Source of the DNA: Bacteroides faecichinchillae JCM 17102
GTDB taxonomy: Bacteria > Bacteroidota > Bacteroidia > Bacteroidales > Bacteroidaceae
DNA length: 64,000 nt
Assembly (NCBI RefSeq): GCF_000614145.1
Contig: NZ_BAKK01000003.1
Coordinates: 62,001-126,000 of the forward strand
Direction: 5' to 3'
Both the position numbers and the translations under genes were made by a program. Shown piece by piece: positions 1 through 9,188 of the stretch. The notes beneath the pieces are model-generated. The model was given only the letters and a program-made list of their open reading frames with translations. It searched no databases and was not told the origin of the DNA. The stretch's first letter is position 1, and each line of letters begins with the position of its first letter.

Positions 1-915
1 TATTACCGATTTCACAGCTGCTGATCCTTGTTCTTCTTTAGCTATTTCTATCATCATCCAAAACTCTTGCAATAATTCCGGAATCGGTTGGCAAAGCTTA
101 TAAGCCAGTTTGATACAAAGGCTTTGTATGCCTGGTGGTTCTTGTTTAGAAAGCATGTGGTTCAGGCAGAAGTCTAGAAAATCTACTCTGGTGGTATCTT
201 TAAAAGACTGTTTTTCCAATAATTGCAAAAGAATCCGTCTTTTTCCGGAATGGGGACAATGGAGAACTTCATCAATAAGCCCTTCCTGTTTGCTTTCCAG
301 CCATTTTCTTTCCGAAGAAGGAAAATGACTGCATGTCCAAAGAGCCTGATAGGAGATATAATTGTCTTTGTCAAAAATCAGTTGGTAAAGCTCTTCTTTA
401 CGTGAACTGTTGTATTTTATTTGATATATGAGAGAGTGAATATCCTCGATATGGAAACGTTTGGATAACTGATTGACGAAAGGAGCCGTTATTTCCATGT
501 GTAAAATAGGAAAAGGTTTGCCGGAAGAGTCCGTTGCGTCGCGTCCGATTACATCAAATCCTCTGTTTAAATAAAACTGCAAAGCTTTTTCGTTCTGTTC
601 ATTTACATCTACTTTAATTATCTGTTTTTTGTTTACGGCAAAGTCAATCAATTGTTTGCCATATCCTTTCCCTTGTGCATCAGGATGAACAAACAGCATT
701 TCAATTAATTCATCGCTTAATCCCATGAAAGCAACGATTCGGTTATCTTCACGACGTATGATGTACAAATCTACAGCCGGTAGATATTGTTCCCGTACCA
801 ATGGTTTGTAATACTGAATGTTCTCTTCCGTCAAGAAATGATGCGTATTACGAACTGAAGCTTCCCATAACAGAGTCAGCTCCTTATAATCTTGCAGAGT
901 GGGTTGAGAAATCAT
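1..915 (-). CDS. GNAT acetyltransferase with C-terminal helical extension (3' end outside window)
   Basis: Reading the minus strand from the ATG at 913-915 gives 305 codons with no stop, running off the left edge, so the gene is partial. The first ~145 residues are a GNAT N-acetyltransferase: an acetyl-CoA-binding motif of the form HPDAQGKGYGKQL is followed by NEQNEKALQFYLNRGF, the typical GNAT C-terminal strand and helix. The remaining ~160 residues are helix-rich (for example ISYQALWTCSHFP) and resemble HEAT-like helical repeats, not a second GNAT domain. The acetylated substrate cannot be told from sequence. The fusion of an acetyltransferase to a helical scaffold suggests a protein target, which is inference. 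No convincing promoter was assigned. Confidence 0.8.
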   Translation of the reverse strand, partial: MISQPTLQDYKELTLLWEASVRNTHHFLTEENIQYYKPLVREQYLPAVDLYIIRREDNRIVAFMGLSDELIEMLFVHPDAQGKGYGKQLIDFAVNKKQIIKVDVNEQNEKALQFYLNRGFDVIGRDATDSSGKPFPILHMEITAPFVNQLSKRFHIEDIHSLIYQIKYNSSRKEELYQLIFDKDNYISYQALWTCSHFPSSERKWLESKQEGLIDEVLHCPHSGKRRILLQLLEKQSFKDTTRVDFLDFCLNHMLSKQEPPGIQSLCIKLAYKLCQPIPELLQEFWMMIEIAKEEQGSAAVKSVI

Positions 916-1063
916 GTGATTGTATCAAGTCTTTATTATTTATTCATGCAAAGATAGTTTTTTATGGAGATATTCAATGCCGGAATCAGTCAATCATCCT
1001 TAAAGGGACGAACAAAATGCGGATAGATAGGTTGTAATTGCTTGAAATCAAATTAAAGTAGTT

Positions 1064-2329
1064 ATGAATCAGTCTGTATTAATTAATGGAGTATTAATCT
1101 TCGACGGAATTAATGAGAAGGTTATCAAAGGGAATGTTCTAGTGGAAGAAGGACGTATTCAGAAGATCTCTGAGTTGCCGATTTCTGCTGAAGGAGTAAC
1201 AGTGATAGATGGAAAAGGTAAGTTTCTCATGCCGGGATTGATTGACGCTCATTGGCATTCGTATATGTCATGCAATACTATGATGGATTTGCTGACAGCG
1301 GACGATGCTTATACTCAGTTTAAAGCGGGACATGAAGCCGGAAAGACATTATTACGGGGATTTACTACCATTCGAGATGCAGGCGGTCCGGTTTTCGGAT
1401 TAAAGCGTGCGATTGATGAAGGGATATTATCCGGACCAAGGATTTATCCGAGTGGTTCCATCATCTCGCAGACTGGTGGGCATGGTGACTTTCGGGCAGT
1501 TTATGAAGAACCTCGTCCGTTTGATTGTTGTGGACTGACACATACCGAAGAAATCGGAGCTGCGATCATTGCGGATGGGGTAGATGCTGTTACTGTGGCT
1601 GCCCGTAACAATCTTCGTTTGGGGGCCAGTCAGATAAAGTTGATGACGGGTGGGGGAGTTGCTTCACTTTATGACCGTTTGGAAGATACCCAATATTTTG
1701 AAGAAGAGATTAATGCAGCAGTAAAAGCTGCGGAAGATGTCGGTACTTACGTGATGGTTCATGTATATGTGCCGAGAGCAATTTCCCGAGCTATTCATGC
1801 AGGAGTGAAAAGTATTGAACATGGTCATTTGATTGATGAACCAACGATGGCACTGATTGCAGAAAAAGACGTATGGCTAAGTATGCAACCATTTACTTTG
1901 GAAGATAATCAATATCCGACAAAAGAACAACAAGCTAAGCATGAAATGGTGGTTCATGGTACGGATAGTACTTATCAGTTGGCAAAGAAATACAAGGTAA
2001 ATTTGGCATGGGGAACCGATTTATTGTTTAATCCGGCTAATACAGTCAATGAGAATAAAGGAATTGGCAAATTACAAAAATGGTTCAGCAACTTTGAAAT
2101 CTTGAAAATGGTTACTCATGATAATGCGGAGTTACTTGCTCTCTCCGGTTCACGAAATCCTTATCCGGGTAAGTTGGGAGTCATTGAAGAAGGGGCTCTG
2201 GCTGATCTGATTCTGGTAGAAGGCAACGCTTTGGAAAACGTCACCCTTCTGGAGAATCCGGAAAAGAATATACTTTTGATTATGAAAGGCGGACAGATTT
2301 ATAAAAATACCCTTTTATCAAGCGAGTAA
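1064..2329 (+). CDS. Amidohydrolase family protein (imidazolonepropionase/prolidase-like)
   Basis: A 421-residue metal-dependent hydrolase of the amidohydrolase superfamily. Visible motifs: the N-terminal beta-sandwich strand, then GLIDAHWHSY near residue 62 (HxH metal ligands), KLMTGGG near 200 (candidate bridging lysine), VMVHVY and SIEHGHLI (later histidines), and WGTDLL near 325 (catalytic aspartate). A C-terminal strand segment (GVIEEGALADLILVEGNAL) closes the sandwich, so the protein looks complete. The closest families hydrolyse cyclic amides or Xaa-Pro dipeptides; the substrate is not determinable here. It has no signal peptide and should be cytoplasmic. Its last 12 bp overlap the convergent GNAT gene. 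Confidence 0.85.
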   Translation: MNQSVLINGVLIFDGINEKVIKGNVLVEEGRIQKISELPISAEGVTVIDGKGKFLMPGLIDAHWHSYMSCNTMMDLLTADDAYTQFKAGHEAGKTLLRGFTTIRDAGGPVFGLKRAIDEGILSGPRIYPSGSIISQTGGHGDFRAVYEEPRPFDCCGLTHTEEIGAAIIADGVDAVTVAARNNLRLGASQIKLMTGGGVASLYDRLEDTQYFEEEINAAVKAAEDVGTYVMVHVYVPRAISRAIHAGVKSIEHGHLIDEPTMALIAEKDVWLSMQPFTLEDNQYPTKEQQAKHEMVVHGTDSTYQLAKKYKVNLAWGTDLLFNPANTVNENKGIGKLQKWFSNFEILKMVTHDNAELLALSGSRNPYPGKLGVIEEGALADLILVEGNALENVTLLENPEKNILLIMKGGQIYKNTLLSSE

Positions 2330-2845
2330 ATAATAACACAGATGGTCATATATCTGTCCGTTATAAATCTGTTCTGCTTGATGAAGTATTCCTTCATAGA
2401 TGAATCCGTTCTTTTTAAGAACTTTTTGTGAACGTTCATTGTGTGGATAGCAATTGGCAGATATGAGTTGGAGTTTCAGTTCTTCAAAACCATATTGAAG
2501 TACTGCTTGTGTAGCCTCAGTTGCATATCCATGTTCCCAATGCGATTCGTCAATCCAATAACCCAACATTCGGGTTTGTGGATTTTCCCGTTTCGGATCG
2601 GGAACAAGCCCGATGGAACCGATCAAATGCTGTGTGTCTTTGAGCGTGATTGCCCAAACATTTTCTTGTCCGATGAAAACAGTTTGAAGAATAATAAGAG
2701 ACTCTTCAAAAGTTTCGTGCGGCTTCCATCCTGCATTGTTTCCTAAATTGGGATTATGGCAAGAGATAAAAAATTGCTCTGCATCACTTTCGGAGAAGGG
2801 GCGTAATAACAAACGTTCTGTATGGAGAGTTGGTGATGCTATCAT
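2318..2845 (-). CDS. GNAT family N-acetyltransferase (RimJ/RimL-like)
   Basis: 175 residues, the normal length for a single-domain RimJ/RimL-type GNAT. It begins with the characteristic TERLLLRPFSESDAEQFF, has GSIGLV and a YWIDESHWEHGYATEA segment corresponding to motif A (acetyl-CoA binding), and ends with NERSQKVLKKNGFIYEG, the conserved C-terminal helix and strand. Relatives acetylate N-terminal amines of ribosomal proteins or small amines or antibiotics; the substrate here is unknown. It is convergent with the amidohydrolase, overlapping it by 12 bp, and is separated from the acyltransferase behind it by a terminator-like hairpin, so it is probably transcribed alone. Confidence 0.85.
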   Translation of the reverse strand: MIASPTLHTERLLLRPFSESDAEQFFISCHNPNLGNNAGWKPHETFEESLIILQTVFIGQENVWAITLKDTQHLIGSIGLVPDPKRENPQTRMLGYWIDESHWEHGYATEATQAVLQYGFEELKLQLISANCYPHNERSQKVLKKNGFIYEGILHQAEQIYNGQIYDHLCYYLLA

Positions 2846-2864
2846 TTCGAGGATGTAAATTAAA

Positions 2865-2903
2865 CTGTGTCAAGCAACGCAAAACGCAGATTGCTTGACA
2901 CAG
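2865..2903 (-). terminator. Hairpin terminator of the acyltransferase gene
   Basis: Perfect 13-bp inverted repeat (CTGTGTCAAGCAA at 2865-2877 and its complement at 2891-2903) around a 13-nt loop. On the minus strand it follows the stop of the acyltransferase and is followed by a T-rich tract (TTTAATTT). Confidence 0.65.
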
Positions 2904-2928
2904 CTATGATTTTTATTAATTTAGATAA

Positions 2929-4017
2929 TTATCCTATTATCCATTTACTGCCTGGTATGAATGAGATAATCTTTGCAGTTACATAACAGCTAATGAATGT
3001 ACTTACTGCAATACATGGAATGGCAGCAACGGTTGGTAATGCCAGTGTGCCTTTGAATACTGTTACCCAAAATCCGAGCCAGAATATGTGCATAAGGTAC
3101 ATACCATAGCTGAGTTTTGATAATTCTGTTATGATTCGTGGAGACTTCGGACTGTTTATACATGTAAACATAAGGAATGTTCCTGCAGTGAGAAGCACAC
3201 AGTTGATTGTGCAGAAAGCCCACCCAATCTCTATTATAGGGGTGGAATGAGTTATTCCAGGTATAGCCTGAACATAGAATGAGTAGATGGTCCATGCAGC
3301 ACCGACAATCATTAAAATGGCTCCTATAGTGAGACGTTTGGAACGGTTCCATGTAAGGTGTACATGTATGTAATGTGCAAGTACAAGGTACCCCAAGTAA
3401 CCAGAGAAGTACCACAACATGTGATATTCATTCCAAAAACATTGTCCCCACAATTCACCGCACCAACGGTTGAGATACGGCATACATGTTGATAACAGGA
3501 ATAACCCTATGAAGAAACGCTCTTCTTTTGCCGTAGCTTTTTTCAGCCATGGTGATATAATAGGTATGAACAGATAAATACTGATCAACGGATACATGAA
3601 CCAGAAATGTCCGGCTTGTGACGGGAAGTTCAGTAATAATCGTGATAAATCCTGTATTGATGTTGCTCCATCTATTTGTCCCCACAATAATGGTAGGGTA
3701 CTGTATAATATCATGAATATGAAAAATGGTGGCAGAATACGGAGGCAACGCTTACCATAGAATTGCCATGTGGTCTGTCCCTCCTTCATGGGAGCAAGAA
3801 GAAAGGCGGAGACAATTATAAACAATGGTACTGACATGCGGGAAAAACCGTCATACAAAGATACCCACAACCGATCTGCCTCATTGGCTAAAAAAGATTG
3901 CGGACCTGCCATGTCTGTGGAACCAGGAGCACCATAAAAGTTTTCACTAGCGTGGACAAGCATGACGAGAAAGCATGCAAATACGCGTACATAATCCAAA
4001 AAAACAATGCGTTTCAT
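2929..4017 (-). CDS. Acyltransferase 3 family integral membrane protein
   Basis: 362 residues with about ten hydrophobic segments spread over the protein, opening with FLDYVRVFACFLVMLVHASE, the signature first helix of acyltransferase-3 (OafA/NodX/ WecH-like) proteins, including the conserved histidine of LVH. A periodic pattern of transmembrane helices such as FWFMYPLISIYLFIPIISPWL follows. The family transfers acetyl or other acyl groups to cell-surface polysaccharide in the inner membrane. The specific glycan is unknown, and no polysaccharide cluster adjoins it. Start: the ATG at 4015-4017 precedes the signature motif directly. Confidence 0.85.
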   Translation of the reverse strand: MKRIVFLDYVRVFACFLVMLVHASENFYGAPGSTDMAGPQSFLANEADRLWVSLYDGFSRMSVPLFIIVSAFLLAPMKEGQTTWQFYGKRCLRILPPFFIFMILYSTLPLLWGQIDGATSIQDLSRLLLNFPSQAGHFWFMYPLISIYLFIPIISPWLKKATAKEERFFIGLFLLSTCMPYLNRWCGELWGQCFWNEYHMLWYFSGYLGYLVLAHYIHVHLTWNRSKRLTIGAILMIVGAAWTIYSFYVQAIPGITHSTPIIEIGWAFCTINCVLLTAGTFLMFTCINSPKSPRIITELSKLSYGMYLMHIFWLGFWVTVFKGTLALPTVAAIPCIAVSTFISCYVTAKIISFIPGSKWIIG

Positions 4018-5057
4018 TTTTGTTTGAGTATTCTTGTTAGTAATAGTAAGATGATTTCAGTTTTGTCTTTTTATACGAAGCATGCATTCATGACAGAGAT
4101 ACTTTGTTGATTTTCCGGATGCAGCTTACCGGAGGGCAAAGATATAAAAAAACTTGATATACATAACAATATATGAAAATAATCAGGGCATCAGATATAA
4201 AAATCTGTTTCTCTTGGATGTTGAAAAGTGGAAAATATCCGTCACGCGTCACAAAATTTAATGTGATATATTGTATATCAGTGTAATTTATAAAAAAAGA
4301 GGATGCCCGGGGGGAAGGCACCCTCTCTGGGGAGAGAAACGGGAAAGTATTCTAAGTCTTATTTATAGTTATACTCTCCAATACAATTGATTGAAGAAGA
4401 CTTTTTGCTATTATCTACTTATTTAAAATGACTTCAATTTATTTGATTCATTCATACACTCAGGTATCACTATCATCATAAAACTTTCCAAAGGCGTATC
4501 AAATACGTTCTTTTAGGATATCATTGGTAAGAGGATAAGGCGCACTATTGAAATAATCTACTAGATTATATATAGTTTATAGGCAGTATCAAATTTATTA
4601 TATGATAAGTCATCTATTGATTTATATATAATAGGATTGACGTAATAGAAAGATGAGAATTTCTTAAAAATCTGCATACATAGTCTATTAGGGTTGCCGC
4701 ATCATTTCCAAACCTCAATTCATTTTAACTTTCAACTACAAAAATAATACTATATTTTTGTTAAACAAATAATATTCTCTTTTTTCTTATTTTTCTATAT
4801 AAATTTCTACGTTTTGGGTAAATGAATTTGTTTTTAAGTATGTATTTAAGTCATAGATATCCATACGTGTAGGGTTTGCTTGTTTACTGTTAATGAAATT
4901 ATATGGATATGAACTAAAGTAGTCCTGGAGCTTACAACTATTATCTACAGTTTATTGTAAGGTAATAGAAGAAAAACTTTCTCTACTATATACGTAATGT
5001 CTTCCTATACAGTTCAAATCATTATATTATGTAGTTGAAATGGGTTTTATATACGGT
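4018..5057. other. Gene-free AT-rich stretch with one terminator-like hairpin
   Basis: About 1 kb of strongly AT-rich sequence in which I see no convincing gene on either strand. A GC-rich inverted repeat with one mismatch at about 4297-4327 (AGAGGATGCC and GGCACCCTCT) looks like a transcription terminator or a remnant of one. The rest may be promoter sequence for the acyltransferase plus decayed DNA. Confidence 0.5.
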
Positions 5058-5174
5058 GAAACTTTTAGTTCCATATACTGAAACCAATAGTTTCAAGTAG
5101 ATGATACCTTTAGTTTCACATAGTAAAACTAATAGTTTCACCCTATGAAACCAATGGTTTCACTGTTATGAAAC
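5058..5174. repeat. Array 1 of 22-bp-period GAAAC-N5-GTTTC palindromes
   Basis: Six units begin at 5058, 5080, 5103, 5125, 5147 and 5170, so the period is 22-23 bp. Each is a 15-bp near-palindrome, GAAAC, five bases, GTTTC, with some one-base variants (GATAC, AAAAC), joined by ~7-nt linkers. The last unit is incomplete. The array ends about 155 bp before the ATG of the VirE-N/primase-like gene. A second array of the same design is at 53656-53748. Confidence 0.85.
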
Positions 5175-5330
5175 TGATTGAATAGTAGGTTGTTTTTTTC
5201 TTATGAATATAAGTTGGATAAATTCGTACATTATTTCTATGATTATATTGCCAAGTTGAAAAGTTATATCTACATTAGCTGGTTCAACGTCCAAAGACGC
5301 TACAAAAAACAACTAATTTATTTTGAATCA

Positions 5331-7418
5331 ATGAAAATAACTCAACTTCGTAACAACGGAGACATTATAACACTTAGCGCGGTGGACTTCGAAACGCTGA
5401 TAAATAAAGTAAAGACTGAAATAAAATCCCGTCCTGTTTCTACTTTTCGAGAATATCTAAGATATGCATTGCCCGGTGATCGCTGTGATTGTGCTGACAA
5501 ACTTCCTAAGATCATTCCTGCTGCTGAGTTCAGGAAAGTGGGTGGCGTGAGACAAATGAAAGCTTACAACGGTATTGTAGAACTGACTGTCGGACCGTTA
5601 TCCAACAAAGCCGAAGTAGCATTAGTGAAACAAAAGGCAAGTGAGCAACCTCAGACTCGTTGTGCTTTTATGGGATCAAGTGGAAAAACGGTTAAAATAT
5701 GGACTACCTTCACTCGTCCGGACAATTCACTGCCAAAGACGCGGGAAGACGCGGAAATATTCCATGCTCATGCCTATTGGTTGGCTGTGAAATGCTATCA
5801 ACCTCAGTTACCATTTGATATTTTGCCTAAAGAACCTACTTTGGAACAGTATTCACGTTTGTCTTATGATCCGGATATGATGGTTCGTCCCAACTCCGTA
5901 CAATTCTATTTATCTCAACCGATGGCAATGCCAGACGAACTTACTTATCGTGAAGCTGTACAATCCGAAAAATCTCCATTGGCTCGGGCCATACCTGGTT
6001 TTGATTCGGAAGATGCATTTTCGATGCTATTTGAAGCTGCATTGGGAAAAGCATATGCTGATCTGGAGGAAGCGGACTGTGAACTGAATGCTGACGATTG
6101 GCAACCATTGACTGTTCAACTGGCAAGGAACTGTTTCTCTTCGGGGATTCTGGAAGAAGTGGTGAAACGTACTGTTTTTCATTTTTATAAACGCAGGGAG
6201 GAAGTGCTTATCCGGAAGATGATAAATAATATATATACGGAATCCAGAGGTTTCGGCAAGAAAGTCAGTTTGACTAAAGAACAAAGGCTGGCATTGCAGA
6301 CTGAAGAATTTATGAAGCGCCGTTATGAGTTTCGCTTTAACACACAAATCGGGGAGGTGGAATATCGTGAGAGACATTCTTTTCATTTCCGCTTTAATCC
6401 TGTTAGTAAAAGTGCCTTGAATAGCATTGCTTTGGATGCACAGATGGAGGGGATTCCATTGTGGGACAGAGATATTAGTCGCTATATTTATTCCAATCGC
6501 ATACCAGTATTTAATCCGTTGGAGGAATTTTTATATAGGCTTCCAAAATGGGATGGAGTAAATCGTATTCGTGTGTTAGCTAATACTGTTCCTTGTGCAA
6601 ATCCACATTGGGCGGACTTGTTTCATCGGTGGTTTTTAAATATGGTAGCACATTGGCGTGGAATGGATAAGAAATATGCTAATAGTGTTTCACCTTTACT
6701 GGTAGGTGTATAGGGAACACGTAAATCTACCTTTTGCCGTAGTATCATGCCGCCTTCGGAACGTTCTTATTATACAGATAGTATCGATTTTTCACGAAAG
6801 AAGGACGCTGAACTTTACCTGAATCGCTTTGCGTTGATTAACATTGACGAGTTTGATCAGGTAAGTACTACTCAACAAGGTTTTTTGAAGCATATTTTGC
6901 AAAAGCCAGTGGTGAATGTGCGTAAGCCTTATGCAACCGCAGTTCATGAAATGCGCCGTTATGCTTCATTTATTGCTACCAGTAATCAGAAAGATCTCTT
7001 GACCGATCCTTCGGGGAGCCGCAGATTTATTTGTGTGGAAGTGACGGGAGTGATTGATACCAATCGTCCGATTGATTATGAGCAACTATATGCTCAGGCT
7101 ATGTACGAGTTGGAGCATGGAGAGCGTTATTGGTTTGATCAGGCAGATGAGAAGATTATGATTGAAAATAACCGCGAGTTTGAGCAGGTTCCTCCCGAAG
7201 AACAACTTTTCTTCCGTTATTTTCGTGCAGCAGAACCGAAAGAAGAAGGAGAGTGGCTGGCTCCGGCAGAAATAATGGAGCATATTCAGAGAAATAGTGG
7301 AATCTCGATATCATTTAAGAGAGTGAATGTGTTTGGAAGGATATTGAGAAAACAAGAGATTCCTGCTAAACATACACGAAAAGGCGTTGTATATCATGTA
7401 GTTAAGTTTCTTGACTGA
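5331..7418 (+). pseudogene. VirE-N/primase-helicase-like protein, interrupted by an in-frame amber stop in Walker A
   Basis: One 695-codon frame split by a TAG at 6711-6713. The upstream part (from ATG 5331, MKITQLRN) carries a VirE N-terminal-type domain (residues ~1-190) and a linker. The frame stops at LLVGV, and the next codons in the same frame read GTRKSTFCRSIMPP. Restoring one residue at the stop gives GVxGTRKST, a Walker A P-loop. The downstream part contains LINIDEFDQ (Walker B) and FIATSNQKDLLTDPSG (sensor 1), as in the VapE/VirE-type P-loop ATPase family. I chose ATG 5331 because the sequence upstream in frame (from a TTG at 5178) is low-complexity and overlaps the palindrome array. 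A CAG-to-TAG change would explain the stop. Such genes occur in Bacteroides accessory regions with unknown function. Confidence 0.8.
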
Positions 7419-7534
7419 TGTGATGGCACTGTGACGAAAAAGTTACCGTCACAGTGCCATCACACTTATTCGTCACCGGCTTACTGGCTTATTCTTAATT
7501 AGTTATCTTCTTTCATGTGACGGGTGATGGAAAT

Positions 7535-7966
7535 TTACCAAATGTATTCTTCTGTGTAGCGATCAAAAGTTGGCTTATCAGCAATTCCTTTGTTATGGAA
7601 TACTTGTTGGATGTACTTTTGATCATTAGGCGACAGATACCGTTCTTCCCTGTAGAACCGGTAGTAGCATGTTTTGCCAAAGTGCCAGATTAGATGTTTA
7701 CGGATACTGACTGCATCTTCGTAAGGCAGTCTTTTCAATAATCGCTTGATTCCCCAAGCTACTTGAACTCTTTCGGCAGTGTGAAAGTATGGGCATTTGT
7801 TGGTGTCTTCCGGATAACAGACTGGACTTACAGCAGTGATGAAAGGAATGTTAGGCGTATCATTTTCTGTAATTAAATAACGCAGACATTTGGAAGCTTG
7901 TAAACATTGGGCGTTGAAACAACGGGCAAAGCTATAAGGAGCTGATTGGTTAGTTTCTTGTTTCAT
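7535..7966 (-). CDS. DUF6078-like protein
   Basis: 143 residues from the ATG at 7964-7966. A longer frame exists upstream (to 8146), but it is AT-rich, and a Bacteroides -7 box (TACCTTTG on the minus strand, 7990-7997) lies just upstream of the 7966 start, inside that extension. The protein is cysteine-containing (CFNAQCLQASKCLRYL, PVCYPEDTNKCPYF) and ends with an HFGKTCYYRFYREERYLSP segment, which matches my memory of the Bacteroides DUF6078 family. No function is known. It is often seen near VirE-N genes in this genus (from memory), as here, where it is convergent with one. Confidence 0.65.
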   Translation of the reverse strand: MKQETNQSAPYSFARCFNAQCLQASKCLRYLITENDTPNIPFITAVSPVCYPEDTNKCPYFHTAERVQVAWGIKRLLKRLPYEDAVSIRKHLIWHFGKTCYYRFYREERYLSPNDQKYIQQVFHNKGIADKPTFDRYTEEYIW

Positions 7967-7989
7967 TTTATGTGAAATATTATTTTTTA

Positions 7990-7997
7990 CAAAGGTA
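7990..7997 (-). promoter_or_regulatory. Bacteroides -7 promoter box of the DUF6078-like gene
   Basis: TACCTTTG on the minus strand, matching the TAnnTTTG consensus, 24 nt upstream of the chosen ATG at 7966. Confidence 0.55.
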
Positions 7998-8213
7998 GGA
8001 TTTTTAATTAAAAAGAGAAATATAATGGGGTATCTTTGTTGAAAGAAGTTTGAGTAAGATGGTAATAGTGAGAAATCTTGGCCTATATATGTAATTGCGG
8101 TATTTAATACGTTATTATAAATAAATATCTGATTTCGTTGTTTCAAAAGAAAATGGATAAATTATAAAACTATTCTTGAGTCCTTTTGTTCTCACGACAG
8201 ATATAGTTGCAAT

Positions 8214-9149
8214 ATGGGATGGAAAAATAAGATAACAATAATATTGGCTGTCATCTTCCAGCTTTGTGTTGTAAGTTGCATCCGAGATAATGAGCTTTGT
8301 GATGAATGTGAGAAGAAAGAAACTGTTGATGTTGTAATCACTGGCTTACTCCCTGACTCCCTGGCTACATTTGAGGATCTGAATATGCGTACAGTAAGTC
8401 TGTTTTTTTATCCTTCCTTCGGAAAGTCTTCGTTCTCAGAGACTTTGCCCGGTGAAAATGGGAAGATTAGTTTGCCTTGCGACTTTTACTCTCTGTTAAT
8501 CTATACATCGGATTTCTTTGAATTAGATGCCAATTATTACCGGGGTATGGAGTATCCTGAAACTGCGGAATCTTATGTACGTCAGCAGACTGAAAATGGG
8601 ATAATCTATGTGGATGAACCGGACCCCTTGTTTAGTTCGTACGTTGAAAATTATAATCCAGAAGAGTCTTTCGAAAAACTGTCTGTCACTCTTCGTCCGC
8701 GAGTATTCACCTATCGGTTTAAAATTGCAGTGGAAGGGATACAATATTTGCAGTCGGCAACGGCAACGGTAACAGGGATGTACACATCTGCTTTTTTGAT
8801 GGATGGGCACCATCGGGAAGATGAAGAAGGGGCCATGAATGTGGTATTAAAGAAAACAGAAGTGAATCCAGAAAAGAATGAAGGGTATTTATATGGAGAG
8901 TTTCGCTCATTTGGTCCTCATCAGCGGAAAGATGTAAAACATCACATATCAATAGCCTTAACTAATGATGAAACCAAAGTTGTGGAACTAGATGATCTTA
9001 CCACTCCTATTAAGAGTTTAACGCGTGGTGGGGAGTTTGTTATTAAACAAAAGATTGTTATCAAAGACAATGGGGGCAGTGAACAAGGGAGTGATTTTAA
9101 TCCTGGGGTAGTTGATTGGGAGGATATTGAAATTCCTGTTCCTGCTTGA
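8214..9149 (+). CDS. Mfa2/FimB-like lipoprotein (DUF5119-type fimbrial anchor)
   Basis: 311 residues with a lipoprotein signal: hydrophobic residues 8-20 followed by VVSC, with cysteine 22 as the expected lipidation site. The body is beta-rich, as in FimB/Mfa2 anchor subunits of Bacteroidia type V pili, and I recall the DUF5119 domain in this position. Two fimbrillin genes follow in the same direction at gaps of 39 and 76 bp, so this is most likely the anchor or minor subunit of the same operon. It would be exported, lipidated and placed at the outer membrane. Confidence 0.7.
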   Translation: MGWKNKITIILAVIFQLCVVSCIRDNELCDECEKKETVDVVITGLLPDSLATFEDLNMRTVSLFFYPSFGKSSFSETLPGENGKISLPCDFYSLLIYTSDFFELDANYYRGMEYPETAESYVRQQTENGIIYVDEPDPLFSSYVENYNPEESFEKLSVTLRPRVFTYRFKIAVEGIQYLQSATATVTGMYTSAFLMDGHHREDEEGAMNVVLKKTEVNPEKNEGYLYGEFRSFGPHQRKDVKHHISIALTNDETKVVELDDLTTPIKSLTRGGEFVIKQKIVIKDNGGSEQGSDFNPGVVDWEDIEIPVPA

Positions 9150-9188
9150 TGTATGAATTAATATAAAGAAAACTAAACTCCAGAAATT

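Noticed and set aside
4088..4321. 77-residue minus-strand ORF upstream of the acyltransferase
   Set aside because: Composition is that of random AT-rich sequence, and it overlaps a terminator-like hairpin.
5058..5174. Array 1 as a CRISPR array
   Set aside because: Units are 15-bp palindromes with ~7-nt linkers and a 22-bp period; there are no unique 30-nt spacers and no cas genes.
5178..5330. TTG start at 5178 for the VirE-like gene
   Set aside because: The extension begins just after the palindrome array, is low-complexity, and the conserved domain starts at the ATG at 5331.
7535..8146. Longer 203-residue start for the DUF6078-like gene
   Set aside because: The extra N-terminal part is AT-rich and contains the likely promoter; the ATG at 7966 fits better.
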